Notes: generated by a model not told the origin, from the sequence alone. DNA of 64,000 nucleotides from Archegozetes longisetosus (GCA_018873245.2 JAEMBT020000003.1:5723843-5787842), one strand, 5' to 3'; shown: positions 1-13,586, counted from the first letter of the stretch. Program-made: numbers and translations.

Positions 1-381
1 TGCTTTCCGCCAACTTTGAGAATCCATGGCTGTTGTATGTTGTGTTTCTTACTATTTGGAGTAAATTTTTTCCTTCTAGCCTCTTCTTTCTGCTTCTTAC
101 CGAACTCAGATCCAGCACCGAACTCCTTAAACTCAAGATCATTTTCAGTCTTGAGTTCTTTGAGGCTGTTTTCTCTTTGCATTTGTGTTTGCCTCCACTT
201 GGAAACGTCAACGTTTAGTGCTGACCCAAAACGCATTACATTAAACTGCTTATTGATTTCTCTGTCAAAACAATCAATCAATTAATCAATCTATCAATTG
301 GTCTATTTATAAATTATATCAATTTATAATTAATGATTAATACCGCGGAACGCGAACCACGAACTCTTGCGTTTGAGACAT
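1..381 (-). CDS. GTF2F1: TFIIF alpha subunit (RAP74), 5' part, cut by window edge
   Basis: Largest subunit of general transcription factor IIF, which binds RNA polymerase II during initiation and elongation in the nucleus. Exon 1 is 381-344, encoding MSQTQEFVVRVPR, followed by a GT donor. The intron is 343-262 (82 bp, ending in a CAG acceptor). Exon 2 is 261 to the edge and begins EINKQFNVMRFGS. The split codon CG|A closes in phase. Exon 2 holds the RAP74 N-terminal signature GAGSEF...KEEARRKKF...QPWILKV, matching human GAGSEF...REEARRKK...QPWLLRV. Only about the first 90 residues are present; the acidic middle and the C-terminal winged helix lie outside. The gene is divergent from the mTERF gene, 175 bp away. 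The identification is very secure. Confidence 0.95.
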
Positions 382-556
382 ATCTCGTCTATGAGTAACT
401 GTTAGTATTAACAACAACTTGAAAAAAATAATTCGTTTATTACTAGACCAAATGTTATGCAATTTTGACTTCATTCAACTTTCAATAAATAACGTACCCT
501 TAATGTATTTGTTTATCAACTTAAGTAGAAATAAGTTCAAATTAGGTATCAATTAA
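382..556. promoter_or_regulatory. Shared promoter between divergent GTF2F1 and mTERF genes
   Basis: These 175 bp separate two start codons that face away from each other. Both 5' UTRs and both core promoters must fit here unless upstream non-coding exons exist. The sequence is very AT-rich and I see no clear TATA box at a fixed distance. The call rests on gene arrangement rather than on a motif. Confidence 0.55.
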
Positions 557-1567
557 ATGGCACTTAAACCGTTCATTAGACTCCTGTGGCCGAAGACACT
601 ACTTCCTAAGTTTGGTCTTCGTTTGTTTGCGACTAATTACGAAGCGAGACAACAAAAGGAAATTACTTTAAATGATCTAAAAAGTAATTCAAAGATTGAG
701 AAAACAGTAGAGGTGCTTTTGGAATATGATTTCAGTGAAAAGCAAATAAATAATATCTTGAAAAGTATTGCAAATTATATAATACAAGAAAACCAATTGA
801 ATCATAATGTCATTCGACAGACTATTGAATGCTGGCAAACCAATGTGAAACCACCGCGACTTCGGCCCAATCAATTGGATAATTATAGCGCTGAAGACAT
901 CGATTACGACTTGAGCATTGACTTCAATGAAGTGGTCGGTAAAATAGAGCCACAATTGCTGCTTATGAATCAGAACTCCATTGTTGATAGAGTTAATTGT
1001 ATAAAACAATTGGGAATTATTGGTGGTTCAAGAGATTTGTGGCGAGTTTTCGTGTACGCACCTAAAGCCTATTATATGCAGTCCTGGCCTGACTTTCTTA
1101 AGAAATACCATTATTTGAACTTTCGAGTCTTGGAATGGCTTTTAGATAAAAAAGACAAAAATGCTTTACATCCACACCCATTGATCAGAAACGCCAAAGT
1201 CATGGAATTGTCGTTCGATACGATCAGATGCAGGTATTTGTTCGCTCTTAGAACTGGACTCAAGGCTGTTAGCATCACCAATAAATTATCAAGTATTGAG
1301 AGCATTAATAAAATTGATTTGAGAGCTTTGATGTTGACTCCAGTCGATAAGTACTTAAGACTTATTGCACCGAATTGTACACAAGAGGAATACGAAGCTC
1401 TCGAGAGTTTGCTCAATGAAGGAGAACCAGAAGAAGACGAGCAGATTATTGAAGATATGATTGAATTGACTTACTCTCATAGATACAAAAATGCTTCTAA
1501 AACTTCTAATAAACAACCAAATAAAATACCTCAAAGTAGTTATCAGATAATTAGTCCAATTAAATAA
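557..1567 (+). CDS. mTERF-family mitochondrial protein, intronless
   Basis: A 336-residue protein with a basic, Arg/Leu-rich N-terminus (MALKPFIRLLWPKTLLPKF) typical of a mitochondrial targeting peptide. The central and C-terminal part is helical, with motifs of the mTERF fold: IVDRVNCIKQLGI, PKAYYMQSWPDFLKKYHYL, RCRYLFALRTGL and LMLTPVDKYLRLIA. mTERF proteins bind mitochondrial DNA or rRNA and act in transcription termination or ribosome assembly. The tail is acidic (EGEPEEDEQIIEDM). There is no intron. The start chosen is the first ATG, which provides the targeting peptide. It may be the MTERF4 or mTerf5 type, but I cannot settle the subfamily. Confidence 0.8.
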   Translation: MALKPFIRLLWPKTLLPKFGLRLFATNYEARQQKEITLNDLKSNSKIEKTVEVLLEYDFSEKQINNILKSIANYIIQENQLNHNVIRQTIECWQTNVKPPRLRPNQLDNYSAEDIDYDLSIDFNEVVGKIEPQLLLMNQNSIVDRVNCIKQLGIIGGSRDLWRVFVYAPKAYYMQSWPDFLKKYHYLNFRVLEWLLDKKDKNALHPHPLIRNAKVMELSFDTIRCRYLFALRTGLKAVSITNKLSSIESINKIDLRALMLTPVDKYLRLIAPNCTQEEYEALESLLNEGEPEEDEQIIEDMIELTYSHRYKNASKTSNKQPNKIPQSSYQIISPIK

Positions 1568-1584
1568 ATCTTAATTCATAGTTG

Positions 1585-1590
1585 AATAAA
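1585..1590 (+). terminator. Poly(A) signal of the mTERF gene
   Basis: AATAAA lies 18 bp after the stop codon and a second near-match follows at once. It is the first such hexamer downstream. Confidence 0.6.
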
Positions 1591-4500
1591 ATAAAAAATA
1601 TTCCAGAAGTTTGTGTCTTTTCTATCTATTGATCTATAATTGTAATTAAAACTCTAGAGTACAGCTAATTAAATGCTGCAGTTCAATACAAGTAAGTTTC
1701 CTGACTCAATTCAAATTTTAAAAATGAAATAAATTAGCAAAAGGTGTAACACCAGTACAAGCATTGTGTTGTGATTTGATCTTAAGTCCTTACCTGTGGT
1801 CGAGCAGAAACCAGGGCTTTGATTGTGATCTGACCGCAAACATTAACTAAAAAATATAGCTTATTGTAAAATTTTTCTAAACTTATTCGAGCAAAAATTT
1901 AACCGTCTTTTATCAAATTGATTCATAAGGTCTTTAAATTGGTATTAGCTCATAAAACACGAATTGATGTAAAAATGGTCAGAAAGTTGATTAATAATAG
2001 ATTTGAATTGAATTGTAAAGGTGTTCATAAGTATTACAAACTGAAATTGAAGAAAAAAGATATTTGAAACATGAAGCTTTTATGAGGTATTCTAGCCAGT
2101 TGGATTTTTATCAATAACTAATGAGTTATTTGAACTTGTCTTAAAAGTATTTGGCGAAATAAATAGTTTTCCTAATATTTTTGATAGAGTGTCATTCTGC
2201 AATATTTCAAAGAAAGAAAACGATTTAAGGTACTAAAAACTTTTCGCACCGTTTTTCAACTCAAAAGAATCGATATCTCATATTTGCATCGCACTTATAC
2301 CTGTAAATTTACAAAATCATAATAAATATTTAAATATGTTCACCGACAACTCTACCTTAAGTTCATACTATAAAAGTTTTAGCACTTTTAGACTCATAAA
2401 AGTCAGTTTCTCTAGAATATAAAAAGTTGTATATGTGCACAAATACTTAATAATTGATCATAGCAACCAGAAGTGATGCATTGTGATGGTATGCTTTCCA
2501 TCAGATCATAATGTATGGAACATCAACAAACTTATAGAATATTCAATACAGTAATGAAAGCAAATTTAAAATAAATTTTTGTAGAAAATTGGGGCAGATG
2601 ACAGGTAGATTATCATAGCAACAGCCTTTTGTGGTTGCTACCTCGAACTACAAAGTTTGCCAGTGTATAAAAGCTAATGCAATTTAACGCGAATGGATTG
2701 AAATATTGGAACACTCGAATGAGGCAGATTTTATTTGACGTGCAAAATATTAGAATTATGGATGAGAGTTACGACTTGTCATCAAATAAAGAATTACATG
2801 GGCTCACATTGGCTAACATTTTGATGTCTGAAAGTTGAATCATAAAAATTTGACATATTGGCTTTTCCAAGAAAAAATTTCAAATATTTTCATATAAGCC
2901 TTTTTATTTGAAAATCGATTCTTCAGTAAACTGGAGGAAAAGAAGCTCTGCTTTTATTTTAAATAGATTTTCAACTTTTCTTTTATGTATTACAAACAAA
3001 TTCTTATTTCCTTTTGTCATATTAAACGATGAGTTAATGCTATTGATTAAGTTTATATTCATAATTACAATGGTATCATTTAAATAATTATTCCGTTCAA
3101 TTGTTCCAAAAGAATCCAAAAAATAATTCAAATGTCTTCCAATTTTGTTCAAGTATTTATAAAATTTATTTGATTGAGAAATTAAATTTCTTTTTCTATT
3201 AATTTATGGAAAAAGCTTAAAAACTTAAGAGACTTAAACTTAAAAATTCTATCAATTATCCAAATGAGAAAAATATCTATAGGAATAAGTCATTGAAAAG
3301 ATTGGTTTGGTTAACGAGTTTTTGTTTGCCCACCAATCACTAAATGATCGTAAGTTTGAGATTAACCTTATATTGGATTTGAAACTTAATTGATAAATCA
3401 CAGAAAGTTGTGGTTTATAGTGAAAGATTAGGTGAGTGGCGAAGCCAGTAGGAACAGAGGGTGTTTGTACATCCACAATCCAAATATAAAGCTAACTTGA
3501 CGTGAAAATTGTTATATTTTTCAATAAGAAATTATCTAAATTTGTTGTAATAATCGCTACAAAAATAAAGTAGACTATAATAGAAGTTAAAAGCTATTAC
3601 ATAATAGGTTGCAATGGCAAAGTATAATGTTAATGAAAAAATGAATATGTAATGTCTTGATTCTCAATTAGAAATATTTAGCAGTGACACTCGAACATTT
3701 TCTGGCTTCGCCTCTCATTTTGCTTTAGATCATCCTCTAAACTTAATTATAGTGTGATGCCTAGAGAGACCCGATGAGCCATATGGTCATCACATTTTAG
3801 TGAAAACTTGCTTAAAACAACCTTAAACATATAGACAGCTATAGAATTGATCTAGAAAGTTTCATTAAATTGTATTAAATTGTTTTACTATTGATCTACG
3901 TACAATTGAAAGATAGCTGAATAAACGAAAAGCTTGTAATTTTAGTCTCAATATGTTTTTGTTTGTTTCTCTAAATAATTAGAATAAGTTTGAAGTAAAA
4001 ATTGTTGGCAATTAAATCAAAGCTTTTAATGAATAAGGAATATTTAGAAATATTTTAGATCAAATAATGAACATAAAACTTACAAAATTACTGAATTGAC
4101 TTTCAAATTAATGTACTTGTGCAGTTCTGGTTTACGAAAACTTAAAGGTCATGTTTGTCGTCAACTTATTCGTTTGACATTTATTTTGACCGGTCAAACT
4201 TTGGCGTATTGAGCGAAAAGTTAACATAATTTGTCTTGTCATCTGTTGTCAAACAATACTTAACTGGAGAACAAGCGCAATGCAGACTAAATCCATTTTT
4301 AGCATATTAAACAAATATTGAACTTAACTGATAAAATTCAGTTAAATATGATTATTTTCATTCCGTTAATTAATTTGGAGGCAGTCATTTGATTTAGAGA
4401 TTAAATCATAATAAGGTTTGAATAAATAAAAAGTGAATATTAGTTAAGAGTTTGAATGGATTGTGATTTTCTGCCTGATGATATGTTGTCAGATAAATAA

Positions 4501-4660
4501 TATATTTGAAACTATTCTGACTCGTGAGTCTGGAAAACTTCAACAAAAGTGGATCGAGTCCGCATCGAGCTAATTATCAGTATATTATTTCGTTGCAATT
4601 CTTCAAATACATGTTTTACAGAATATTGGATGAATTATTATGTAATTATGTACATGAAGT
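1591..4660. other. Intergenic, no gene seen
   Basis: Three kilobases between the mTERF gene and the arrestin gene. All reading frames are short and AT-biased. The only structure noticed is a 15-bp inverted repeat at 3434-3448 and 3702-3716, listed separately. The last part must hold the 3' UTR of the arrestin gene. Confidence 0.6.
3434..3716. repeat. Short element bounded by 15-bp inverted repeats
   Basis: GAGTGGCGAAGCCAG at 3434-3448 and the reverse complement of GAGAGGCGAAGCCAG at 3702-3716 differ at one base. The ends are GC-rich against an AT-rich core of about 250 bp with no coding potential. It could be a degraded MITE. I see no clear target-site duplication. Confidence 0.35.
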
Positions 4661-7600
4661 TTATGAGTGAGAACTATTGATGAGACCGCTCGGTCCAGGA
4701 CTGTGGACATGACTTGATTCAAGAGACTCTTTAACATTTTCATTGGTATTCTTACGAACACAAACATAAACAGGTCTATAGAGGACAACAGTTTCTCCGT
4801 CTTCCATTCCCAAAGATCCGTCGTAGACTTGTCCCAATTGAAATTCAGGGCCAATATACAGACCTCCCTCAACATGATCACAGCACACATCTGCAGAAAA
4901 GTGAAAAACATAATAAGCTTTACTATGAATTGTATTGTAAATGAGGCTCATACTTAGTACTGCAAAAGACAGGCCTAAGCTAAACTTATACTTATGAAGT
5001 ATTATTGATGATACACATGATCACATAATATTAATAATGATTCACAACAATATGTGCAACAATCTATAATAAAGCCACATTATCATTAAAAGCCTTAATC
5101 ATAACTAAGTAACTCATATGATTCCAACCGTTCATGAGTTGAATATATGGAATAATTGAAGTTGATCACAACAGAGTACTTTCAATTTAAATGTAACTCA
5201 AAAAGCTAAGCTCTCAAACGAAACAATTTGAAGGGGAAAAGCAGTAGTTCCTGAGCTATAGTATTAGTTATAGGACATGAGAATCCGATTGTATTTTTAT
5301 ATCTATTGTGAGTTTTCTGTTGAGAGTACAAAAAATATTGAGCATACTAACACTTATCATTTATTATTTATTGTGAACTAAACTTAAATAATAACGTGAT
5401 TTACGATAATGTTTATTTAAAGCTGAGAAAATGCTTAAATACCACGCATCTAGCTAAGCTATTATTGAAGATAACTTACAATAGAAAAGCTATGAAATTT
5501 CAATAATCTCGTATGGTTATTCCTCGGAAGCAATTTCTTTCCGACAACACGTTCTTTGATATGCTTCTGTGACCGGAAGCACGTATGTGTGCTGAGTTTG
5601 ATCAAAATCAAAGGTGTTGCAGTCAAATGGAATTAGGGTAAAAATAATCAGGATAAATAGTTCTATACTTTTACTTCTATACTGTTGAAGACAGAACTGA
5701 TAAATAATGCAGAACAAGAACTGTTGTGTACTTGCTTAGGCTTATAAAGAATCGCCTATAAATTGAAAGCACTATTTCCGGGTCAGTACTGGTTATTTAC
5801 TGGTACTTTACTAATTGTGGCTTTACTAGAGATTTAGAACAATATTGTTGCAAATCACGCCAATGTCTATGTTAGCTAAAGTTTATGCAAGCTAAAGTTA
5901 GCTTATACTGCTCAAGGGGCAAATCTAACCTTAGAATTATGAAATACTATTAATGAAGCTAATTTACAACAATTGAAAACAGCATACAACTGTTATTTGT
6001 CTTTTTAATGGTTTATTACTTTCAGGCGTGTATTTTGAAATTCAGACACGATTCAAAAACAGACTTTTTAGGCTTATTAAAATAAAGTTTCAGGCTTTTT
6101 GAATCTGATCAGAATAAATATTAAGTTGAGATGCAGTGCATGGAACATAAATGAGTGACTAAAGAGATATGGGCTGACTAGTGTCTGATTGCATGTTATA
6201 TTTGCGCTGTTTGATGCAACTGAAATAACTGAAGCATAACTTTCATACCATATTCGATAACAGGCTGTTGATTAGAATTAGGTATTCTGAATGGACAGGT
6301 GGCTATTGTTAGTGGAAAATTCATGTGCAAATCGTCGCCAGATTTTTCTAATTCTACCCAAACCTATTAAGTAAAATAGAAATTATTAAATTATAAGGTT
6401 TTGATAGAAAAACAGAGTAAAGTACAGTGAAGTTGGAAACTATATCTAATTTAGCTGTGGCTCGCAAATCAGTAACGCTTTAAATTAAATAATAGCCAAC
6501 TTTTAGCTGTAAAAGCAATTTTTATTTGCAATGCGCAAACAACTGTGAAAAGTCTCAATTGTTTTGGATACTAGTTTTTGACTGATCAAACAAAAAAATA
6601 ACTTATTCTGGAAGCAATTTAAGGTCTTGTTCATTATCTTATGGAGGTACATTAAATGATGATACATAAAAGTAAATAGATTCGATCAGTTATTGGATAA
6701 TTGTTCACTGAGGCATCTAAGCTTAAAATTTGCAGTCAGTCAATCAAATAGTTAGTTAAAGTCTAACTCAACAAGTTATTATTAAAGTTAATTGTCACAT
6801 AATAGTTTGATTGACTATTCTATTTTCGGGCTTGATTCTTATATATCCAAGTCTATATCACTCTGGGTGCAATTCAAAACTATTCCAGTAAATTTCAAGG
6901 TTTATGATCGAAGTTATGACTTGTTATTCTAAATTTTTCTATCTATCAAATAATTGGCATGAGCTTTTATTATAATAAATGTTTATTGCATGAAAATTGC
7001 ATATTTACTCAAACTGGCAAAGCTTATTGCACGAAGAATAGCAGATCGAAATGATTGTCGGAATAAGATATAAAGCTGAATGATTTGTTTTGTATTGGTA
7101 GAGAATAGTAGAAATTACTGTAATATTGCTATAAAAAGCACTGAGTTTGCAAGACATCGCATCATTTGATGTGATTCTAATGCTCGCAATCTCGTCTGTC
7201 GTCAAAGCTTAAAAGCTTTTACATTGAATGAATTTTATGCTCATTTTTATTCAATTGTACGCAGTTTGATCCTTGAAAAAGTAAAAAATCTATTTATATA
7301 AACTTGACATAAATGCTGAATGACTCAGTTGATCAAAATAAGTATAAGGTAGTAAAACTCTGCTATGTTTTATAAAAGTTGAACACTTAAGTCTATTTAT
7401 CGAATTAAATAGTCGTCTAATTGGTTATGTGCAAATTTAGTCAATTTAGAATCACTTATTTAGTGAAAACTGTGAGAAAATCTATTATTTAATCGTTGTG
7501 CAATAGTGAATCTCTAGCAAGTGACAATTTACATTCTCTATAATAAGGCTTCACTATAAAAGGATAATTACTAATTTAATAGTATCTGATAGAACAAAAC

Positions 7601-10600
7601 TGATACGTTCACTATACGGACATTTTACCATAAAGAGATTGACTACGTCGAGGTATTACTGCTCTGGCTTGTTTGAACTTTGTTCTTTCTAAATCCGAAC
7701 AATGTATACATTAGTTGGCTCTATAGTGAAGTAAGTTTTCATCTAAAGCAGTCAAAACGAGGAAGATGGTTTACTCAACCGAAAAATTCAAAGTTGATTC
7801 ATATTTGTCTACCAATAAATCGAGGACTAGAATCTCCTAAACATTGTGAAGCTTTTGCTTCCTGTTTCAATAGATTTATTTAGGGACAATTTATAACAAT
7901 TGTTTTGACTTGACTTGCGTTTGCGAAATGATGAATAAAAATTAGTTTTGAAGAGAAGGATTTGCAAATGATAACAAATGGGTGTAATTAATTTTGTCAA
8001 AATGTAGCTATCGCTCAAGAAAATAGATTGGATTTTGAGAAGGCACTAGACTTTCATTAAAATATGATTATGGAGATTAGAAAAATTATAATAAAATAAT
8101 GAGTAAAGTAATATATTTAAAGCCTGTTGTGTAAGATAGGACGGAAAGAATGATTGATCATCTGTTTGGGTCAAACGGCAAAATCATTTTATTGAATCAT
8201 TAAATTGTAGTTGCTAATAGGCTTATGCCTACAATTTGGTCATTTGGCTATTCTGGAAAATCATCTACCTAATACTTGAACATTTACTGTTTTACTCAAA
8301 CCAACTGTTTATTATACTGATAGCAAGCTATTTCTTCCAATTATCTTCTCCTATTTCTCTCGTTTTTATTGCTTTCAACTAAACCAGAAGGCTATACACT
8401 CTTCTCCATTATTTTCGACTAACAAGTCACTGATTAAGTGAACAATCCACTTTTAGTCTGTTTGGTCTAGTTTTGGTTTTGAATCTCCTTCAACTTTAAG
8501 TAACCTGAATTGTTGGTCTACCAGTCAAGTGAATTTTTATAAGCTCTATAAAGTTTAGAAATCAACTCAGTCCTTAGAAATTGAGTTACGGTCAAATGAA
8601 CTCGGTCTTTACAAATTCAGTTATGATCGGTCTGTGTTAAGTCATCATCTAAGCTCATCTAAAAGTATGACTAAAACATTCTTCATGGTTGCAATTTGTT
8701 TGGATTAGAAACCATTATAACTCGTAATATACTCTCATTTTACTGCTATATGTTTTATTTTGGCCCTAAATATTCTAATTTGATTTTACTTTGAAAGTCT
8801 ATGTCTCAAGTGAATGATGTGCTACTCTTGCATAAGTTATAATCAGATACTTTAGAGGCACTTTCGATATTAGTTACTCTCAAACGAAAAAAGCCATTCA
8901 ATGGAGTTTACGTTAACAATAAAGACATGAAATTTACGGTTAGGATCGCTAATGCGACCAAAGATCAGTAGTAGAAGAATCAATTTTTACACAATTGAAA
9001 AATTTGAACAAAGACACGAACAATGGATGGATAGAAGTGGGAAAAAGAAGTGAATGATTACCTTAAGAACATAATATATTTGAAGTAATCTACAGATACC
9101 GACCAAAGTTGGTGGCATTATTGGCACTACAAAACTGTTAGAACTGTCGAATCTAGACTTTTGACAGGGCAGGACAGGATCGCCCCTGTATTCCAACACA
9201 GTGTGGTTGACTTCTTTGCTCAGACCTAATACCCCCCTTTCTATAAAGAATTCCACGTACTATAAACAGATTGGGATTATTGAGTGGATATTCGTGAACA
9301 GATAATCTTCGAGTTAAGAAGTACCTGAACAAGTTTGAGCTTAAGCCTTACGTTCTCTTGACTTTGATTATCGATATCTGCCTTAAGTCGTATGCTTTCA
9401 CCACAACAGTAAGCAGTCCTCTCCAGAAAAGTTTTCAGGCTGACCACTCCGCGCTGACAACATAAGCAACAAACCGATCTCTTGTCGTGACCAATTAACG
9501 GCTTCTATTCAGGTAAAAACATCTCAAATTTGATAACAACATAAGAGACACATTGGATTCGGTAACAAGTTGTTATTAAGAACTAACAAAAGAGTCGGAT
9601 AATGATCAATAAAAAGTTTGGCACTGTTTTCTCTGCAGTCAATCGTTTACATCTCTCTTGTAATGAATAGATTTTGGGCTTTAGGTAAGAATAGATAAGA
9701 TGAGGTTTCGAAGGAATTGCAAGAATTATTTAGCAAAGTTTTACTATTAGAATATTCTGTTTGGCCAACACCTAATACTCTGTAAATGTTTCAAAACTTC
9801 GGGGATCGATAGTAAAAAAGAAATAGTGACAAAATGCTGCTCACGAGATATTGTTCATCCATACAGTCAATGTGTGGTCCAATTATTGTAAAATACTTCA
9901 TCCCTTGAGGCGGTGATGCGTAAGGAATGTCGATCGTGACCTTAACATAGTATCTAACAGTACACGGTTTGGCTTCAAAACTACACGGCAAACAACTTTC
10001 AGGCAACTGGAATTTGAAAGCAAATGCGTGATGTCCACGAGGAAGGATTGACATATTGCCCTCTGCCTTGTCTACAATGATATTAAAACTTGTCATTTTC
10101 TACAAACTAAATTATCAATAAATCAACTAGATTATCAACTCCAACAAATTTTCGACACACAAACTAGAGCACAATTATAGACAAATTGCTTCTTCTTCTT
10201 CTTCTTCTTCAATATCTCTTCGAGTTGTTGAGATAAACTGATCAGACTTTCATACATTATGTATTATTTTAATATATAATTTGACTGCTGTTAGGAAATG
10301 GTGTTTCAATGTATAGTGCGCATAGTTGTGATATTGTTGATCAAACTAATACCATATATGCATATCTGTATTCTGTAAAGTAGCAAAACTTGAGCAGATT
10401 TTGCGAACGGGTCGTTTTAATAAATGAAAAAGGATTTGTCTACAATTGTGCTGCAGTGTGTGTGTAAAGTGATAGATGTAAGTAGACTTAACTACAAGTA
10501 TCTAGTAATTTTAGCTTGCTTAGTTGCTAGGTTTCTAAGAATCAGAGTTTACTAACATCTAATTGAATACAATAACAATGTTTGTGGAAAAGATTATTAT

Positions 10601-12594
10601 TTTGTTGAATTAATCAAAGGTGTAGTAAAGGAGAAAGTGTATAATAAATGATAAGAGGAATAAAGAGTTACCTTTTCCCCAAATAACAGTTCGTTCGTCA
10701 ATAAAGATTTGGTCATCTTTGACAGTTCTGCGATCGCCACTGACGACAACCTTCCACTCTGCGTGTGCTTTTCCTCTTAAAATTACACGAATTGCTAGAA
10801 AGGGAAGAAAAACTCTATTTAATCACAGCTTTCTCTATAATGATAACTTTGTCTACAAAATCAATAAAATCGATCGGTACCATATTCCAATGCTTTCTAT
10901 GTTAACATTGCTTTCTATTTTATTTTAGTTCATTCATCTCTAAAAGAAATGAGATTCTACTCTAGATCATAATAACGTTTTGCCATCAATTCTATGCATG
11001 TTTTATGAGCCTTTAGAATGAGAAGAAAGTAGTTTCCATAGAGATCCAACTGACTTCTGATCTGCTTTAAATCGGATAACTCTCTCAACAGTCTAAACGA
11101 ATACAACAAATACAACACCTAACATATACTAAAGATGTTTCACTTTTCACATCCATTCTCTTTTATGCACTTCAACCAGATCCTCATCAACAATCATCGA
11201 ATTGAGTTAGAGTTGAAGGAAAACTATATTTGAATATCGAGTCTTTAGATATGAGATTTTTTTAACGCTACTAAAAGCGTTGGTCTCGACCTCATTTCGA
11301 ATCTGTCCTAAAGTATTTTGAATAATAGGAAACAGGAGTCAAGCGAACAAAGTTCATACTCTAATGGATTCTATCAGCTTTCTTCAATCCAAAAGTACTT
11401 CCAAAATCAGTTACATTAAGAATGATTCAAATAAGAAGAAGAAGTTTCGAAATGTGAACATATATATTCAAATTTAGTTTGATGTTCAATTTGGGTGGTA
11501 TGCTGTGGAATATACGATTTTCTCAAATTTCAAACATATATCAAAAATCGGACACTCCGTTCATTTTGGAGATGCATTCAATTCGAATAATAGCGAACGA
11601 TTAAATCAGGCATTTAATTGATGGCGTTAAAGCAAATAAAAGATAAAAATAAAATAGAAAATATTTTATTTGGCACTAGTCTTCATTGATTGGATAGTAT
11701 TTGTGCTTTGGATTGAAATTTTTTTTATACTGGGCTAAGCTTGGAATGAGCAATTCAAATATGAACATTTGTACCATCAAACAAATAAGTGCTCGTAGTT
11801 TTATCAAACTAAGTCTCGCAAATTAATTCATATTTTTCTACTGGTCAATTGATGCCAAGTTTTCAAATGCAACAAAAATATTAGTTTATGGAATTAGGAT
11901 CTAAACGATGTTAGGTTATATTGAGAACTGTAACATATTTTGATAAATTGTGCTCTAATTAAAATGTCAAATACTTTAGCGTAACTTACAGTTTAATAAA
12001 CTCGTGAAATATAATTATTTGACTAATGACTGAAAACAATTTAAAAAGAGCTATTGTTTTAAACTAACATAGAGTGACCTAAACTTATTTTTACGAGAGC
12101 TCATTAGCAATAATCAACGTTTCTTTTAGGCTGTCTGTAGATAGTTTACAAAATTTATTTCATTAATTCATCTGTTCTGCTAAATTAAAGGACAAAACAT
12201 TTCAATTGTTTGGTTGGGCATTAGCTTAAAAGCTTTAATCTCAGTCTGTTTCCGCAGAACAGATTGAGTGCTGTTCACAACGTTCAACAATTAAGATACA
12301 TTTGCAGATGAGCTCAAAACTAAGAATCACACTGACGTGCTGGCACTTAAGCTGTTATTTTAAACATATCTCTTGTAAAGCTTTTCTAATTTGAATAATA
12401 TTGAGATTATTGTAAAATTGTTGTACTAAAGTAAACAATTAAACCGATTTAATAGAATATAAGTTAATGTAAGAAACTATACCTTTTAGTTTGAAGTTTT
12501 CGAGAGTATCGAGAATGATATGACCAGCTAAAGTCTCACCCGCATAATACATCTCCTTTTCTAGACGGATATCGAATTGTCTGATGTAATCCAT
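4661..12594 (-). CDS. Arrestin domain-containing protein, ARRDC17-like
   Basis: An alpha-arrestin. These proteins link membrane cargo to ubiquitin ligases and endocytic sorting. Seven exons: 12594-12483, 10794-10672, 10071-9845, 9504-9325, 9259-9062, 6363-6249 and 4890-4661. All junctions are GT..AG and in phase, giving 394 residues. Exons 1-3 make the Arrestin_N domain (MDYIRQFDIRLEKEMYYAGE, then FKFQLPESCLPCSFE...VRYYVKVTID, then IIGPHIDCMDEQYL). Exons 4-7 make Arrestin_C (VCCLCCQRGVVSLKTFLERT, RGVLGLSKEVNH, VPIMPPTLVGICRLLQIYYV, YIGPEFQLGQVYDG). The tail is short (about 40 residues) with HSPGPSG and no clear PPxY motif, whereas mammalian ARRDC2-4 carry PPxY. Introns range from 65 bp to 2.7 kb. 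Confidence 0.93.
5517..5717 (-). other. Possible alternative exon or small ORF inside an arrestin intron
   Basis: A 66-codon open frame inside the last arrestin intron, with a hydrophobic stretch (IELFILIIFTLIPF) followed by a GC-richer region encoding THTYVLPVTEAYQRTCC-like sequence. The second half has more balanced base composition than the surrounding intron. AG acceptors lie just upstream of it. No family is recognised and it may be chance. Confidence 0.15.
7549..7731. mobile_element. Relic of a Tigger-like MITE in an arrestin intron
   Basis: CTTCACTATA (7549-7558) and TATAGTGAAG (7722-7731) form a 10-bp inverted repeat about 160 bp apart, with further TCACTATA and TCGAGGTATTA words between. 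Such words resemble the outer parts of pogo/Tigger-like DNA transposons and match the better-preserved copy near 22.3 kb. There is no transposase. Confidence 0.3.
10189..10210. repeat. (CTT)n microsatellite
   Basis: About seven CTT units in an arrestin intron, upstream of exon 3. Confidence 0.9.
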
Positions 12595-13532
12595 TGATTA
12601 GCCAAAATTTAATTAATGTCCTAGGAATCAAAATCAAAGTTTAGATATGATGTTTTATAATTGTACCTAATCCCAGGTTAATTAGAAAAGCAGAGCAGAA
12701 AAGTTGAGAATGTTTTTAACCAATTTACTAGACATTATCTAAATGATTAGCTAATATTTTATTCATGGATTGCATAATGGATAAGCAGTTTTGCTATACA
12801 TTCAATATGGAGCCATCAAAATGTTTCAAATTTAACCTTCAAAACCTAATTAGATATGATAGAAATCTAAAGCAAAATTACTTAAATCAATGGCAACCAT
12901 TTTTTGATTCGTTTGAAATGTGCACGAATTATTGAAACAATTTGCTTCTGTTTTTATGAATAATTATTTTTCTGAGCATTCTCTCTCATTTAGTTCGCAA
13001 GTATTGTATTGAAAAATTGACAGCAATTTTCAGTTGCACAATTGACAAATTATTTTAGACCATAACTCAAGAAAGTGGATCGAAATTAACGAGAGCAAAA
13101 TCTTAAGTTAGTTTGAAATGAATTTTTACAAGTTGTAAAGTTTGAAGGGAATAATGACAGAATTAGAGTTTGAATTGATCAATGTTGAAAGTAGTTGGTG
13201 GAAAAAATCAATAAAAATAATGATGTATTGGTTGACATAGTTTTATTTGCATTTACTGTAAAAAACATACTAACTCTTTTTAGCTGACTAATGAATAAAA
13301 GGATAGTTTTTAGAACAATACAAAATAAGTAAAATCAATAAATGGGAAAACCTATTATTTTCATTTGTTGCTTTAATGTGGAACATGGCTTCTATTATTA
13401 ATAGTGAAACATATTTTCACTTGTGTAGATACTGGTAGAAATACTTGTACAGATAAGTGATATTTTGTAATTGAAACAATTACATATATAGGACCAGTCA
13501 TGTAAAATGTTGTCTATATTATTATTTGAATT

Positions 13533-13586
13533 GAAGATAGCTGAAGATAGCTGAATATAGCTGAATATACATAGCTGAACATAGCT
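13533..13586. repeat. 10-bp tandem repeat, GAAGATAGCT
   Basis: Two perfect units followed by GAATATAGCT, a spaced copy and GAACATAGCT, about five units in all with drift in the middle bases. Confidence 0.85.
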
